Below, in pieces: positions 16,223 to 24,351 of a stretch of DNA of 64,000 nucleotides. Position 1 is the first letter of the stretch; each line of letters begins with the position of its first letter. The notes beneath the pieces were generated by a model. It did not search any database and was not told the origin of the DNA. It worked only from the letters and a program-made list of their open reading frames with translations. Source of the DNA: Lachnospiraceae bacterium (GTDB taxonomy: Bacteria > Bacillota > Clostridia > Lachnospirales > Lachnospiraceae); NCBI GenBank assembly GCA_017453065.1, contig JAFTKW010000020.1, forward strand, positions 1 through 64,000, in the 5' to 3' direction. The translations under genes were made by a program, and so were the position numbers.

Positions 16223-16996
16223 ATGGCGATTAATATTACACCTAAGAATGATTATTCCTATCTGTTTAGTAGTTTGGGTTCTAGCAGTAATTCTGGTTCA
16301 CTTGGAAATTTAAGTTTCCTTTCTGATTATGCCAGCATTAAGAATGGAAGCTATGGCAAACTGATGAAGGCATACTACAGTGAGGCTGCCTCTGAACAGG
16401 TTTCCAAGATTGCTAATTCCAAGAATACTTCTATAAGTGCAGATGCCAGCAAGGATCTTAAGAATATGCAGGTGGCAACAGATAGTTTGAAGGAGTCTGC
16501 AGATGCATTGCTTGTGTCTGGAGAGAAATCTGTGTTTGCTAAGAAGGATGTAACCAAGACCAATGAGGATGGTACTACTACAACTTCTCAGGAATATGAT
16601 ACAGAGGCGATTTATGATGCAGTGTCTAAATTAGTGAAAGATTACAATGCTGTATTAGAAGCTTCTGAAAATATTTCAACGCAGAGCATTTTGAACAAGA
16701 CTATGAATATGGTTACAGCCGTGTATGCCAACGATTCCATGCTTTCTAGAGTAGGCATTTCGATTGGGGAAGACGGTACTCTTTCTGTAGACAAAGAAGA
16801 TTTCTTAAAGTCAGATATGGATACTGTGAAGGATTTATTTGGTGAAACAGGTTCCTTGGGATACCGAATTTCAGCACAGTCTTCCTTGATCAACTTTGCA
16901 ACCACCAATGAAGTAAACAGATCCAATACATACAATGCAAATGGTACATTCACAAGCACAAATTCATCAGGAGATTTGTTCAGTAGCCTGTTCTAA
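16223..16996 (+). CDS. FliD C-terminal-like flagellar cap/hook-associated protein
   Basis: A 257-aa protein starting MAINITPKNDYSYLF after ACAAGGAGG. The N-terminal region is Ser/Asn-rich (SSLGSSSNSGSLGNLSFL). The second half resembles the FliD C-terminal domain: LVKDYNAVLEA, then DSMLSRVGISIGEDGTLSVD, then a DTVKDLFGE segment. In full-length FliD this region forms the filament cap; here the N-terminal FliD domain is missing. It stands alone between two oppositely oriented tRNA-Leu genes, with no other flagellar gene in the window. Export or assembly role is inferred; similar short proteins occur in motile Lachnospiraceae. Confidence 0.65.
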   Translation: MAINITPKNDYSYLFSSLGSSSNSGSLGNLSFLSDYASIKNGSYGKLMKAYYSEAASEQVSKIANSKNTSISADASKDLKNMQVATDSLKESADALLVSGEKSVFAKKDVTKTNEDGTTTTSQEYDTEAIYDAVSKLVKDYNAVLEASENISTQSILNKTMNMVTAVYANDSMLSRVGISIGEDGTLSVDKEDFLKSDMDTVKDLFGETGSLGYRISAQSSLINFATTNEVNRSNTYNANGTFTSTNSSGDLFSSLF

Positions 16997-17037
16997 TTTG
17001 CAATAGTTTTTCTTGCAGATTAAGCCCTAAAATCTGG

Positions 17038-17066
17038 TTGACAGAAAGCCCCGCAGCATATATAAT
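17038..17066 (+). promoter_or_regulatory. Consensus promoter of tRNA-Leu(CAG)
   Basis: TTGACA (17038-17043), 17-bp spacer, TATAAT (17061-17066): a perfect sigma-A promoter 12 nt before the tRNA. Confidence 0.95.
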
Positions 17067-17077
17067 TACTTTTGTTT

Positions 17078-17161
17078 GCGGGAATGCTGGAATTGGCAGA
17101 CAGGCATGATTCAGGTTCATGTGTATGTACGTACGTGTGGGTTCAAGTCCCATTTCCCGCA
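17078..17161 (+). tRNA. tRNA-Leu (anticodon CAG)
   Basis: 84-nt class II tRNA. Acceptor GCGGGAA pairs with UUCCCGC, discriminator A. Anticodon stem CAUGA/UCAUG encloses UUCAGGU, giving anticodon CAG. T-loop GUUCAAGUC. No encoded CCA. It is close in sequence to the tRNA-Leu(AAG) at 15815-15898 but on the other strand. Confidence 0.95.
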
Positions 17162-17166
17162 TATTA

Positions 17167-17197
17167 ACCGACTTGCGTAAAGCAGGTCGGTTTTTTT
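17167..17197 (+). terminator. Terminator of tRNA-Leu(CAG)
   Basis: Ten-bp stem ACCGACTTGC / GCAGGTCGGT (one G-U) and seven T. Confidence 0.93.
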
Positions 17198-17376
17198 GTG
17201 ATAGCGACGAGGCAAGTGTCCGTGCATATGCACGGACTTATTTGCGGATGGAAGCGGTTTCCATGCTTGCATAGGAAAATGCTTCATCTGCAAATGAGAG
17301 CCGCGCTTTAGCGATGGCATTTGCCGACCGCTCATCAGAGGCGAGATTCGCAGAGCGTATCTCGCCTCTGTGCCAT
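17191..17376. repeat. Interspersed palindromic repeat, copy 1
   Basis: Shares both ends with the element at 36919-37032. Left end: TTTTTTGTGATAGCGACGAGG. Right end: CCGACCGCTCATCAGA, then CGAGATTCGCAGAGCGTATCTCG and CTCTGT. The middle differs and holds hairpins, for example GTCCGTGCATATGCACGGAC. Both copies begin in the T-run of a terminator. No coding capacity is evident. Confidence 0.65.
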
Positions 17377-17381
17377 CAAAA

Positions 17382-17409
17382 AACTCCACAGTTTACACTG
17401 TGGAGTTTC
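17382..17409 (-). terminator. Terminator of the DtxR/MntR-like gene
   Basis: AACTCCACAGT / ACTGTGGAGTT hairpin followed, on the minus strand, by six T. Confidence 0.9.
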
Positions 17410-17411
17410 AT

Positions 17412-17774
17412 TTATTTTTGAATGTGTTTTTTGATTGCTTCAAAACTTTCCTTGCTAAGTACATGCTCTAGACGGCAAGCATCTTCGGAAGCGATATCCT
17501 CATCTACGCCGAGGCTAGTGAGCCATGCGGTCAAAAGTTCGTGACGCTCATAAATCATTTCTGCAATTGCTTTTCCTGAGTCGGTGAGATAGATGAAACC
17601 TTCTTTGGTTACAGTGATGTGTTCCTTTTCACGAAGATTCTTCATGGCTACACTTACGCTAGATTTCTTAAAGCCGGTTTCCTCTGCTACGTCAACAGAG
17701 CGAACAACAGGATGTGTCTTGCTCAGTCTATATATAGTTTCTAAATAATTTTCAGCGGACTCATTTACTTGCAT
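17412..17774 (-). CDS. DtxR/MntR-family metalloregulator
   Basis: A 120-aa protein with the DtxR-family layout. A winged HTH (residues 1-65: SAENYLETIYRLSKTHPVV, SVDVAEETGFKKSSVSVAM, LTDSGKAIAEMIYERHELL) is followed by the dimer/metal domain with candidate metal ligands in CRLEHVLS and the ERHELL helix. There is no C-terminal SH3-like domain, so it is MntR-sized. Mn(II)- or Fe(II)-dependent repression is expected. It faces, across about 80 bp, a promoter containing a TTAG/CTAA-type palindrome that drives a tiny membrane peptide; that promoter is a likely target. Metal specificity is not certain. Confidence 0.9.
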   Translation of the reverse strand: MQVNESAENYLETIYRLSKTHPVVRSVDVAEETGFKKSSVSVAMKNLREKEHITVTKEGFIYLTDSGKAIAEMIYERHELLTAWLTSLGVDEDIASEDACRLEHVLSKESFEAIKKHIQK

Positions 17775-17856
17775 CTTGTCACCACCTTTTTCAAATATGC
17801 TTTATTATAGCATAGTGCAGGGTTGTATATCAAATAAAAAATTTGAACAAAAGTTA

Positions 17857-17888
17857 TTGACATCTAACGCAAGTTAGATTAAACTAAC
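17857..17888 (+). promoter_or_regulatory. Promoter with metalloregulator-like operator
   Basis: TTGACA (17857-17862), 17-bp spacer, TAAACT (17880-17885). The spacer is the palindrome ATCTAAC-GCAA-GTTAGAT (17862-17879), followed by an overlapping GTTAG...CTAAC repeat (17873-17888). The DtxR/IdeR consensus TTAGGTTAGSCTAACCTAA is similar in style. Repression of the 17998 gene by the adjacent regulator is inferred. Confidence 0.65.
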
Positions 17889-17997
17889 AATGTGAAGAGC
17901 AAGCTTCCATTTATACATATCTCATATTTCAACTTTGCAATTAGTAGTGGGAACGAACAGTTCCCACTGCGAAAGCGAAACCAAGGAGGAATAAATT

Positions 17998-18093
17998 ATG
18001 ATTTTAGTGGGTATCATGATAGCGATGAGCCTTATCTATGCGTTCCTTCAGAGGATTAAGAAGGAACTTCGTAGGAAGGCAATCGTGATATAA
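17998..18093 (+). CDS. 31-aa single-pass membrane peptide
   Basis: Begins ATG at 17998 after the strong RBS AAGGAGG. The peptide is MILVGIMIAMSLIYAFLQR followed by a basic tail (IKKELRRKAIVI): one TM helix and a positively charged cytoplasmic end. A 9-bp perfect hairpin (AGTGGGAAC/GTTCCCACT, 17946-17968) lies in the leader before the RBS. It is the only gene between the metalloregulator-like promoter and a terminator. Small membrane peptides often tune metal transporters or other membrane partners, but no partner is adjacent. Coding is supported by RBS, promoter and terminator; function unknown. Confidence 0.6.
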   Translation: MILVGIMIAMSLIYAFLQRIKKELRRKAIVI

Positions 18094-18097
18094 AGAA

Positions 18098-18120
18098 ACC
18101 CTTTGAATAAATCAAAGGGT
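18098..18120. terminator. Bidirectional hairpin, small peptide gene / AlaX gene
   Basis: Nine-bp stem ACCCTTTGA / TCAAAGGGT. The T-rich tail is better on the minus side (TTTCTTT). It overlaps the last codons of the minus-strand gene. Confidence 0.6.
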
Positions 18121-19311
18121 CTCCAAATATAAAAGAACATCTGAATGAGAGGCGGTGAGGTTTCCCTGGACCATCTGGGGAGCTCCACCGCCTTTTGCTG
18201 CCCATTTTTCTTTTAGAGCAGTGGTAAGCTCACGGCAATCCAGGTTGGCACTACCGATTACAAAAGTATATCCAGTCTCGTCGCTGCCAACAAATATGCC
18301 ACAGTAACCTTCGTAAAGAGGCATGAGCCTGTTGATGGCATCGCGAACTGCTTTTGCATCCAAAGCACTTTCAAATAGGAAGATATGCTTTGGTCTTTCT
18401 TTGTCCTTGTATGTATTTTCTAAGAAATCTATTTTCTGATTTAAGAGGCTTGCTTGCAGACTGTTGATTCGTTCCTGCTTTGCCTGTGTTTCGTCCTTGA
18501 GACGTTTGGTTGCTGCGCCAATCTCTAAAGGCTTGGCAGAGAGAAGAACGGATACATCTGTGACACAGTCGAGACGTTTGTTGTAATCTTGCAGAGCTCG
18601 TTTGCCGCAGAGAATATTGATTCGAACGCCGCCTCTGTGGCTCTGAACATCAATAATCTTGATGATGCCAATTTGTCCTGTGCTATCTACATGTGGAGCG
18701 CAGCATGCACAGACATCAATGCCTGGGATGCGCACAATACGCACATTGTCTACTAAATTTAATTTGCTGCGGTAAGTCATTTCAGCCAAATCCTGTCTGT
18801 TTGGGAAAGAAGCGATGACAGGAAGATTTTGATAGATAGCCTGATTGGCCATTTTTTCGATGTCACGAAGCTGCTCTAAGGTCAGCATACCATTGAAGTC
18901 CATAGTAACTTCTTCATATCCCAAATGAAAACCAACATTGTCAAAACCGTAGTAACTGTGGACCAGTCCGGAGATGATATGCTCACCAGTATGTTGCTGC
19001 ATGAAATCAAAACGTTGATTCCAGTCCACTTCGCCATGAATGGTGGCCCCGACCTGGCATATATCCCAAGCGTCCAAAGGGAGTGCATGAACGATGACAT
19101 CGCCTCTGATTTGCACATCCAAAACAGGGAAATCTTCTATGAATCCCGCGTCAGGCTTTTGTCCACCTTCTTCAGGGAAAAAGGCAGTTTGATCCAATTC
19201 CACCAATATCATATCTGCAGTCTCTGCAGCCTTGCAGGAGAGAACAGTAGCAGTAAAATCAATCTGATGAGTATCTTTGTAATACAGTTTTTTGGTGCCA
19301 TTTTGTACCAT
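18112..19311 (-). CDS. AlaX-like alanyl-tRNA editing protein with DHHA1 domain
   Basis: A 399-aa trans-editing factor homologous to the editing part of AlaRS. It hydrolyses mischarged Ser- or Gly-tRNA(Ala). Zinc ligands are visible in HTGEH and CCAPH. N-terminal FFPEEGGQKPDAG is the AlaRS-editing/threonyl fold signature. The C-terminal region with GGGAPQMVQGN is the DHHA1 domain. I start at ATG 19311, preceded by AAAGGACA; the frame extends 20 codons further without an RBS. It is an independent gene, and the AlaRS gene is not in this window. Confidence 0.92.
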   Translation of the reverse strand: MVQNGTKKLYYKDTHQIDFTATVLSCKAAETADMILVELDQTAFFPEEGGQKPDAGFIEDFPVLDVQIRGDVIVHALPLDAWDICQVGATIHGEVDWNQRFDFMQQHTGEHIISGLVHSYYGFDNVGFHLGYEEVTMDFNGMLTLEQLRDIEKMANQAIYQNLPVIASFPNRQDLAEMTYRSKLNLVDNVRIVRIPGIDVCACCAPHVDSTGQIGIIKIIDVQSHRGGVRINILCGKRALQDYNKRLDCVTDVSVLLSAKPLEIGAATKRLKDETQAKQERINSLQASLLNQKIDFLENTYKDKERPKHIFLFESALDAKAVRDAINRLMPLYEGYCGIFVGSDETGYTFVIGSANLDCRELTTALKEKWAAKGGGAPQMVQGNLTASHSDVLLYLETL

Positions 19312-19491
19312 GATGTGTCCTTTCTGTTCGGGCACCCTTTCTATGAGTGGCCTGACAAATGATGCTTTCATTTCTTACAACAATTTTAAGCCCATTATTT
19401 GAAACCGTCAACCTTTGAACGGACTTTAAAACTTTTCGTGGAAAGATAGAATCTTTTGTGATAGAATAAGGCTTTAATAAAGGAAAAGACT

Positions 19492-20028
19492 ATGGAATTA
19501 GTACAAGCGATTAAACACAAACAATACAAGCAAATGAAAGCCCTTTATCTTGAGGCATTTCCTGCCAATGAACGCAAGCCTTTTTGGCTTATGAAGCGCA
19601 AGCAAAAGCAAAAAGAAACCAACATGTGGTGTATCATGGATGGGCAAGCCTTTATTGGTCTTGCAATTACCATGGAGGCAGGCGACCTAGTGGTTTTGGA
19701 TTATTTTGCTATCTGCAAAGAATTGCGTGGCAAAGGCTATGGAACGAAAGCCTTGAAACTACTTAAAGATATGTATCAGGATAGAAAGTTGATCCTAGAG
19801 ATAGAGGATGTGGAAGCTGAGGGGCCAGACCAAGAGATGAGAGTAAAAAGAAAGTCCTTTTACTTGGCCAATGGGCTGAAAGAAATGGGCGTTAAGGTAA
19901 CTCTCTACGGTGTGGACATGGAACTTTTGGGTGTTAACTGTACGGTGACATTTGCCGAATACAAAAATGTATATACCACCTTGTATGGAAGCGCACCGGA
20001 TAAATATGTGGTGTCAAGAGACGCTTAA
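19492..20028 (+). CDS. GNAT-family N-acetyltransferase
   Basis: A 178-aa protein. The acetyl-CoA-binding segment CKELRGKGYGTKALKLLKD matches GNAT motif A (R-x-x-G-x-G/A). Strand LILEIEDVEAEG and FYLANGLKEMGVK give the remaining core. An N-terminal ERKPFWLM region is typical of a Firmicutes subgroup. RBS AAAGGA before ATG. It lies 64 nt upstream of queH on the same strand and may be co-transcribed. Acceptor unknown. Confidence 0.85.
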   Translation: MELVQAIKHKQYKQMKALYLEAFPANERKPFWLMKRKQKQKETNMWCIMDGQAFIGLAITMEAGDLVVLDYFAICKELRGKGYGTKALKLLKDMYQDRKLILEIEDVEAEGPDQEMRVKRKSFYLANGLKEMGVKVTLYGVDMELLGVNCTVTFAEYKNVYTTLYGSAPDKYVVSRDA

Positions 20029-20092
20029 TGAAAAAAGATGACTGAGTGCATAGCAGACAAGTAGCTTCAAGAAAGAAGAAAGGAGGAGGCGT

Positions 20093-20782
20093 ATGCCTAA
20101 TCAGGTGAATTATCAAAAAGAATTGGACAAACTTATAGCAGAACTGAATGGCAGAAAGCCAACTCTATTGCTTCACAGTTGCTGTGCGCCTTGCAGCAGT
20201 TATGTTTTGGAATATTTGCGACAGTTTTTTGTAATTACGGTTTTTTATTACAACCCTAATATATCCTTTGAAGAGGAGTATCGAAAGAGAGTGGAGGAGC
20301 AAAAGAGACTGATTGATACCTTTAATAAGGAAGTGTCAGTTTTGGATTTCGCTCCCATCCAAATTATAGAAGGAGACTATGAGCCACAGCTTTTTTATGA
20401 GATGGCCAAGGGAAGAGAGGATTTGCCAGAGGGCGGAGAGAGATGCTTTGACTGTTATAGGCTACGCCTGAATGCTACAGCAGATCTGGCAAAGCAAAAG
20501 GGATTTGATTACTTTGGAACAACTCTGACCATCAGCCCTTTAAAAAACGCTGCAAAACTCAATGAAATCGGAATTTCGCTGCAAGAGGATATGGCGAATA
20601 GGAATTCAGTAGGTCAGGCTGTGATGCAGAGCCCTAGGTGGCTACCATCCGATTTTAAGAAAAAGAATGGCTACAAGCGCTCCATAGAATTGTCTGCAGA
20701 ATATGATCTGTATAGACAGGATTACTGTGGCTGTGTGTATTCCAAGCGAGATAGAGATACACAGAAACATTGCGAGAACTAA
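20093..20782 (+). CDS. queH: Epoxyqueuosine reductase QueH
   Basis: A 229-aa protein of the QueH (formerly DUF208) family, which carries out the last step of queuosine biosynthesis on tRNA, reducing epoxyqueuosine. The Fe-S/Zn cysteines are in LLHSCCAPCSS, GERCFDCYRLR and QDYCGCVYS, as expected. FGTTLTISPLKN is another family segment. RBS AAAGGAGGAGG precedes ATG. Non-orthologous replacement of QueG is usual in Clostridia. Followed by argS with a 113-nt gap. Confidence 0.94.
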   Translation: MPNQVNYQKELDKLIAELNGRKPTLLLHSCCAPCSSYVLEYLRQFFVITVFYYNPNISFEEEYRKRVEEQKRLIDTFNKEVSVLDFAPIQIIEGDYEPQLFYEMAKGREDLPEGGERCFDCYRLRLNATADLAKQKGFDYFGTTLTISPLKNAAKLNEIGISLQEDMANRNSVGQAVMQSPRWLPSDFKKKNGYKRSIELSAEYDLYRQDYCGCVYSKRDRDTQKHCEN

Positions 20783-20895
20783 GTAGAAAGAATGCAAGTT
20801 CAGAGCAGTAATTGTGTCTGGGACAGAGCAAAATCAGGCTTGAAAGCCTAAGAGAAAAACAGTATGATATAGGACAGAAAGGTTTGGTTATATAT

Positions 20896-22662
20896 ATGAA
20901 GAAGATATTAGATTTGATTTCTGAAGAATTAAAAAATGCCTTTGAGGCGGCAGGATATGACAGGGAACTTGGTCGCGTGACTATTTCCAATCGTCCTGAC
21001 CTCTGTGAGTACCAGTGTAATGGTGCTATGGCAGGTGCAAAGCAGTACAAAAAGGCACCTATTATGATTGCCAACGAAGTGGCTGAGAAATTAGAAGGAA
21101 GTAAGGTGTTTGCAGAAGTAAGTGCTGTAATGCCAGGTTTCTTAAACTTAAAAGTGAAGGAAGAATTCTTGACCTCTTATTTAAAGGAAATGGCGGTGGC
21201 AGAGAAGTTTGGACTTAATTTGCCAGCAAATCCTAAGAAGGTTGTAGTAGACTACGGCGGAGCCAATATTGCAAAACCTCTTCATGTAGGACATATGCGT
21301 TCTGCAGTTATTGGTGAAAGTATCAAACGTATCTTACGTTTCTGTGGACATGATGTAATCGGCGATGTGCATTTGGGAGACTGGGGTCTTCAGATGGGAC
21401 TGATTATCACAGAACTGAAAGAGCGTCATCCAGAGTGGGTATACTTTGATGAAAACTTCGAAGGGGAATATCCTGCAGAGGCTCCATTTACTATTTCTGA
21501 ATTGGAAGAGATTTACCCAACTGCAAGTGGAAAGTCCAAAGAAGATGCTGCCTACAAGGCGAAGGCAATGGAAGATACCTTTAAACTCCAGAGCGGAGTG
21601 CGTGGCCATCGTGCAATCTGGGAGCATATCAAGAACGTTTCTATCGCTGATTTGCGCGTAAACTATGGCAACTTGAATGTGGATTTTGATTTGTGGCTTG
21701 GAGAGTCCGATGTTCATGATTTGATTCCAGAGATGGTTGATTTTATGAAAGAAAGCGGCCATGCATATATCAGTGAAGGCGCATTGGTTGTAGATGTTAA
21801 GAAAGAGACAGATACCAAGGAATATCCTCCTTGCATGATTTTGAAATCTGACGGGGCATCCTTGTACAACACCACCGACCTTGCGACCATCATGGATCGC
21901 ATGCGCAAGATTGGACCAGAACAGATTATTTATCTTACAGACAAGCGTCAGGAACTTTATTTTGAACAGGTATTCCGCTGTGCATTTAAGACAGGCCTCG
22001 TTCCTGAAGATATGAAGCTTCAGTGGATTGGCTTTGGTACTATGAATGGCAAAGACGGCAAGCCATTTAAGACTCGTGAGGGTGGAGTAATGCGTCTTGA
22101 ACGTCTCATCCGTGAGACTACAGATGGTATGTACCAGAAGATTTCCGAAAACCAGGCTCTTCCGGAAGCAGAAGCAAAGGAAACAGCAAAACAGATTGCT
22201 CTTTCTGCGCTTATCTATGGAGATTTGTCCAATCAGGCTTCCAAGGATTATGTGTTTGATATTGAACGCTTTGCGTCCTTCGAAGGAGACACAGGCCCAT
22301 ACATCCTTTACACTATTGTGCGTATTAAGTCTATCCTCAATAAGTATACAGAGGCAGGCGGAAACGTAGCAGCTTGTGTGCTCGCTGATGCGGCTAATGC
22401 AGCAGAAAAAGATTTGGTTAAGGAGCTTGCTAAGTTCAACACTGTGATGGAAAGTGCTTGCGAAGAGCTTGCACCTCACAAGATTTGTGCTTACATCTTT
22501 GACTTGGCAAATGCATTCAACCATTTCTATCACGAGACCAAGATTCTTTCTGAGACAGACGAGGCAAAGAAAGCAGGTTGGATTGCATTGCTTGATTTGA
22601 CCAAGAAAGTGCTTGAGACTTGTATTGATGTACTTGGATTCTCTGCACCGGAGAGAATGTAA
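20896..22662 (+). CDS. argS: Arginyl-tRNA synthetase
   Basis: A 588-aa class I synthetase that charges tRNA(Arg). The HIGH-type motif is HVGHMRSA in GGANIAKPLHVGHMRSAV. The KMSKS loop region is replaced by GFGTMNGKDGKPFKTREGG, as is typical for ArgRS. The Arg-specific Add-1 and the anticodon-binding C-terminus ending in GFSAPERM are present. I use ATG 20896 (MKKILDLIS); the frame extends upstream without a credible start. The RBS is modest (GAAAGG, 13 nt). Its codon use is heavily biased, as expected of a highly expressed gene. Confidence 0.96.
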   Translation: MKKILDLISEELKNAFEAAGYDRELGRVTISNRPDLCEYQCNGAMAGAKQYKKAPIMIANEVAEKLEGSKVFAEVSAVMPGFLNLKVKEEFLTSYLKEMAVAEKFGLNLPANPKKVVVDYGGANIAKPLHVGHMRSAVIGESIKRILRFCGHDVIGDVHLGDWGLQMGLIITELKERHPEWVYFDENFEGEYPAEAPFTISELEEIYPTASGKSKEDAAYKAKAMEDTFKLQSGVRGHRAIWEHIKNVSIADLRVNYGNLNVDFDLWLGESDVHDLIPEMVDFMKESGHAYISEGALVVDVKKETDTKEYPPCMILKSDGASLYNTTDLATIMDRMRKIGPEQIIYLTDKRQELYFEQVFRCAFKTGLVPEDMKLQWIGFGTMNGKDGKPFKTREGGVMRLERLIRETTDGMYQKISENQALPEAEAKETAKQIALSALIYGDLSNQASKDYVFDIERFASFEGDTGPYILYTIVRIKSILNKYTEAGGNVAACVLADAANAAEKDLVKELAKFNTVMESACEELAPHKICAYIFDLANAFNHFYHETKILSETDEAKKAGWIALLDLTKKVLETCIDVLGFSAPERM

Positions 22663-22699
22663 GAAAGGGAAGAACGAAAGAAAGCGGTAGATAACAGAA

Positions 22700-23395
22700 A
22701 TGATTAGCAAAAAGAAACCGATTTTATATGCGGAACTTTCCTATGTATTAGGTTTGGTGATTTTGGCCTTTGGCTCAGCGTGTATGGCGTGGGGAGACTT
22801 TGGAATGTCTGTGGTGGTTGCGCCTGCATATATATTGCATTTGAAACTGTCACAGTATTTACCTTTTTTCTCCTTTGGGATGGCAGAGTATATGACCCAA
22901 GCATTGGTATTGTTGCTCCTTGCAATAGTACTTCGAAGGTTTAAGCCTATATTTCTGTTTTCTTTTGTGACTGCAGTGCTTTATGGGTTTTTGCTGGATG
23001 GGGCAGTGCTGCTGGTATCCTTGTTGCCACTGGATGAAAGCTTCCTAGTGAGGCTTTTGGTGTACAGCTTTGGAATGGTAATCGCAACCTTAAGCATTGC
23101 GCTTCTGTTCCGTACATATATTGCACCCGAAGCCTATGAATTATTTGTCAAAGAGATTTGTCTTAGATGGAATCTAAATATTGGCAAAGTAAAGACCATA
23201 TACGATTGCGTTAGTTGCGTGATTGCATTGATTCTTTCTTTTGCATTCTTTGGATTTGGCCAGTTTGAGGGCATCAAATTAGGCTCTATCATTACCACTC
23301 TAATCAATGGTGCCATGATTGGTCTATGGGGCAAAGCATTGGATAAAGTATTTGGATTTGAAGATGGATTGCCACTTAGAAAATATTTTCAGTAG
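22700..23395 (+). CDS. Six-TM membrane protein, DUF6198/YitT-like
   Basis: A 231-aa integral membrane protein with about six TM segments and a short cytoplasmic C-terminus. The N-terminal part (YVLGLVILAFGSACMAWGDFGMSVVVAPAYIL) is the hallmark of the DUF6198/YczE-YitT-like family, whose function is unknown. It begins 38 nt after argS on the same strand with a weak RBS (AGAAAGCGG), and ends at a strong terminator. Co-transcription with argS is likely, a functional link is not shown. Confidence 0.8.
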   Translation: MISKKKPILYAELSYVLGLVILAFGSACMAWGDFGMSVVVAPAYILHLKLSQYLPFFSFGMAEYMTQALVLLLLAIVLRRFKPIFLFSFVTAVLYGFLLDGAVLLVSLLPLDESFLVRLLVYSFGMVIATLSIALLFRTYIAPEAYELFVKEICLRWNLNIGKVKTIYDCVSCVIALILSFAFFGFGQFEGIKLGSIITTLINGAMIGLWGKALDKVFGFEDGLPLRKYFQ

Positions 23396-23426
23396 ATTTT
23401 CATTATGAAATATATGAGACAAATAG

Positions 23427-23461
23427 AAAAACACACCTTATGTGAAAGGTGTGTTTTTTTG
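23427..23461 (+). terminator. Rho-independent terminator
   Basis: AAACACACCTT / AAGGTGTGTTT stem and eight T, ending the argS transcript. Confidence 0.95.
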
Positions 23462-23480
23462 TAAAAGTATACATTTGAGG

Positions 23481-24263
23481 TTATTCAAAGATAAATTTTG
23501 CGATTTCATCTGCAGTCGTATTTATCTGGTCTGCATTTCCAATAGTGCTTTCGCCATCGCCAGATTGTTTACCGTACATGCCAAAGAAAGCATGGTTACC
23601 GCCTTCAATTATTGTTTCAGTTAGTGCTTTGCTGTCAGTATTGATATTGGGCAAATACTCCTGATATTTTTCTAGGTTTAGCACGCCGTCTTGGTCTCCA
23701 TATAAAGATAAGATTTCCAAATTTGATTGTGTCAAATCTGCGGTGGAGTAGGAGGCAAGAAGTACCAAGCCATCATACGCATCTACATGGTTGGCCAAAT
23801 AGGAAGCTGCCATGCTGCCACCTAAAGAATGTCCGCCGATATACCATTTTTTTACTTCTGGATAAAACGCCTGAATGCCGTCTGCAGCATTGATATCAAA
23901 TACGGCCAAGCGGAAGGGAACCTCTACAACCACACTAAGGATGCCGCGCCTTGCACAAGCCATCATCAGAGGTTCGTAGGCAGAGTGTTCTACTTTGCCA
24001 CCGGGATAAAAGATAAATCCTGCTGAGATTTCAGTAGGAACGTAAGCGATACAGCCATCTGCTATTTCCTGTTTGCTAATCTCGATGTCAGGAAGCCAAT
24101 CGCGTTCTACATAGATATGCTCTTTGGCAAATTGGGAGATTGCCGCATCGTCTGCAGGGTAGTAGTCACAGAGGTACCAAGTGCATCCGCCGATCAGGAT
24201 GAGTAGTGCGACAATTAGTCCGACAAGCCATTGTTTTTTGCTCTTTTTCGAGTTTGTTTTCAT
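23481..24263 (-). CDS. Membrane-anchored alpha/beta hydrolase
   Basis: A 260-aa protein. An N-terminal TM anchor (WLVGLIVALLILIGGCTWYL) is preceded by a basic n-region. The hydrolase core has the nucleophile elbow GHSLGG, an acidic residue in LYGDQDGV and a His in EGGNHAFFG. Ser-Asp-His triad is complete. The family resembles DUF-type alpha/beta hydrolases that act outside the membrane. RBS AAAAGGAG before ATG. It is divergent from a TetR gene with an inverted-repeat operator between, so it is probably induced by a TetR ligand. Substrate unknown. Confidence 0.85.
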   Translation of the reverse strand: MKTNSKKSKKQWLVGLIVALLILIGGCTWYLCDYYPADDAAISQFAKEHIYVERDWLPDIEISKQEIADGCIAYVPTEISAGFIFYPGGKVEHSAYEPLMMACARRGILSVVVEVPFRLAVFDINAADGIQAFYPEVKKWYIGGHSLGGSMAASYLANHVDAYDGLVLLASYSTADLTQSNLEILSLYGDQDGVLNLEKYQEYLPNINTDSKALTETIIEGGNHAFFGMYGKQSGDGESTIGNADQINTTADEIAKFIFE

Positions 24264-24281
24264 TTTGTATGCTCCTTTTAC

Positions 24282-24328
24282 TTGACCTTATTCCTATTAG
24301 TCTATATAATTATAATGAACAGGTTCAT
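24282..24328. promoter_or_regulatory. TetR promoter and ATGAAC-AG-GTTCAT operator
   Basis: TTGACC (24282-24287), 17-bp spacer, TATAAT (24305-24310) in front of the TetR gene. A perfect inverted repeat ATGAAC-AG-GTTCAT at 24315-24328 lies just downstream of the -10, a position where bound repressor would block transcription of both divergent genes. Confidence 0.7.
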
Positions 24329-24351
24329 AAAAATCAATGGGAGGTGTGAAA

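Noticed and set aside
17078-17389. Protein-coding frames across the tRNA-Leu(CAG) and repeat region
   Set aside because: They run through a tRNA gene and hairpins, with no RBS.
21334-22710. 458-codon open frame antisense to argS
   Set aside because: Same reason: mirrors argS codon use; Cys-rich composition with no signal or family motif.
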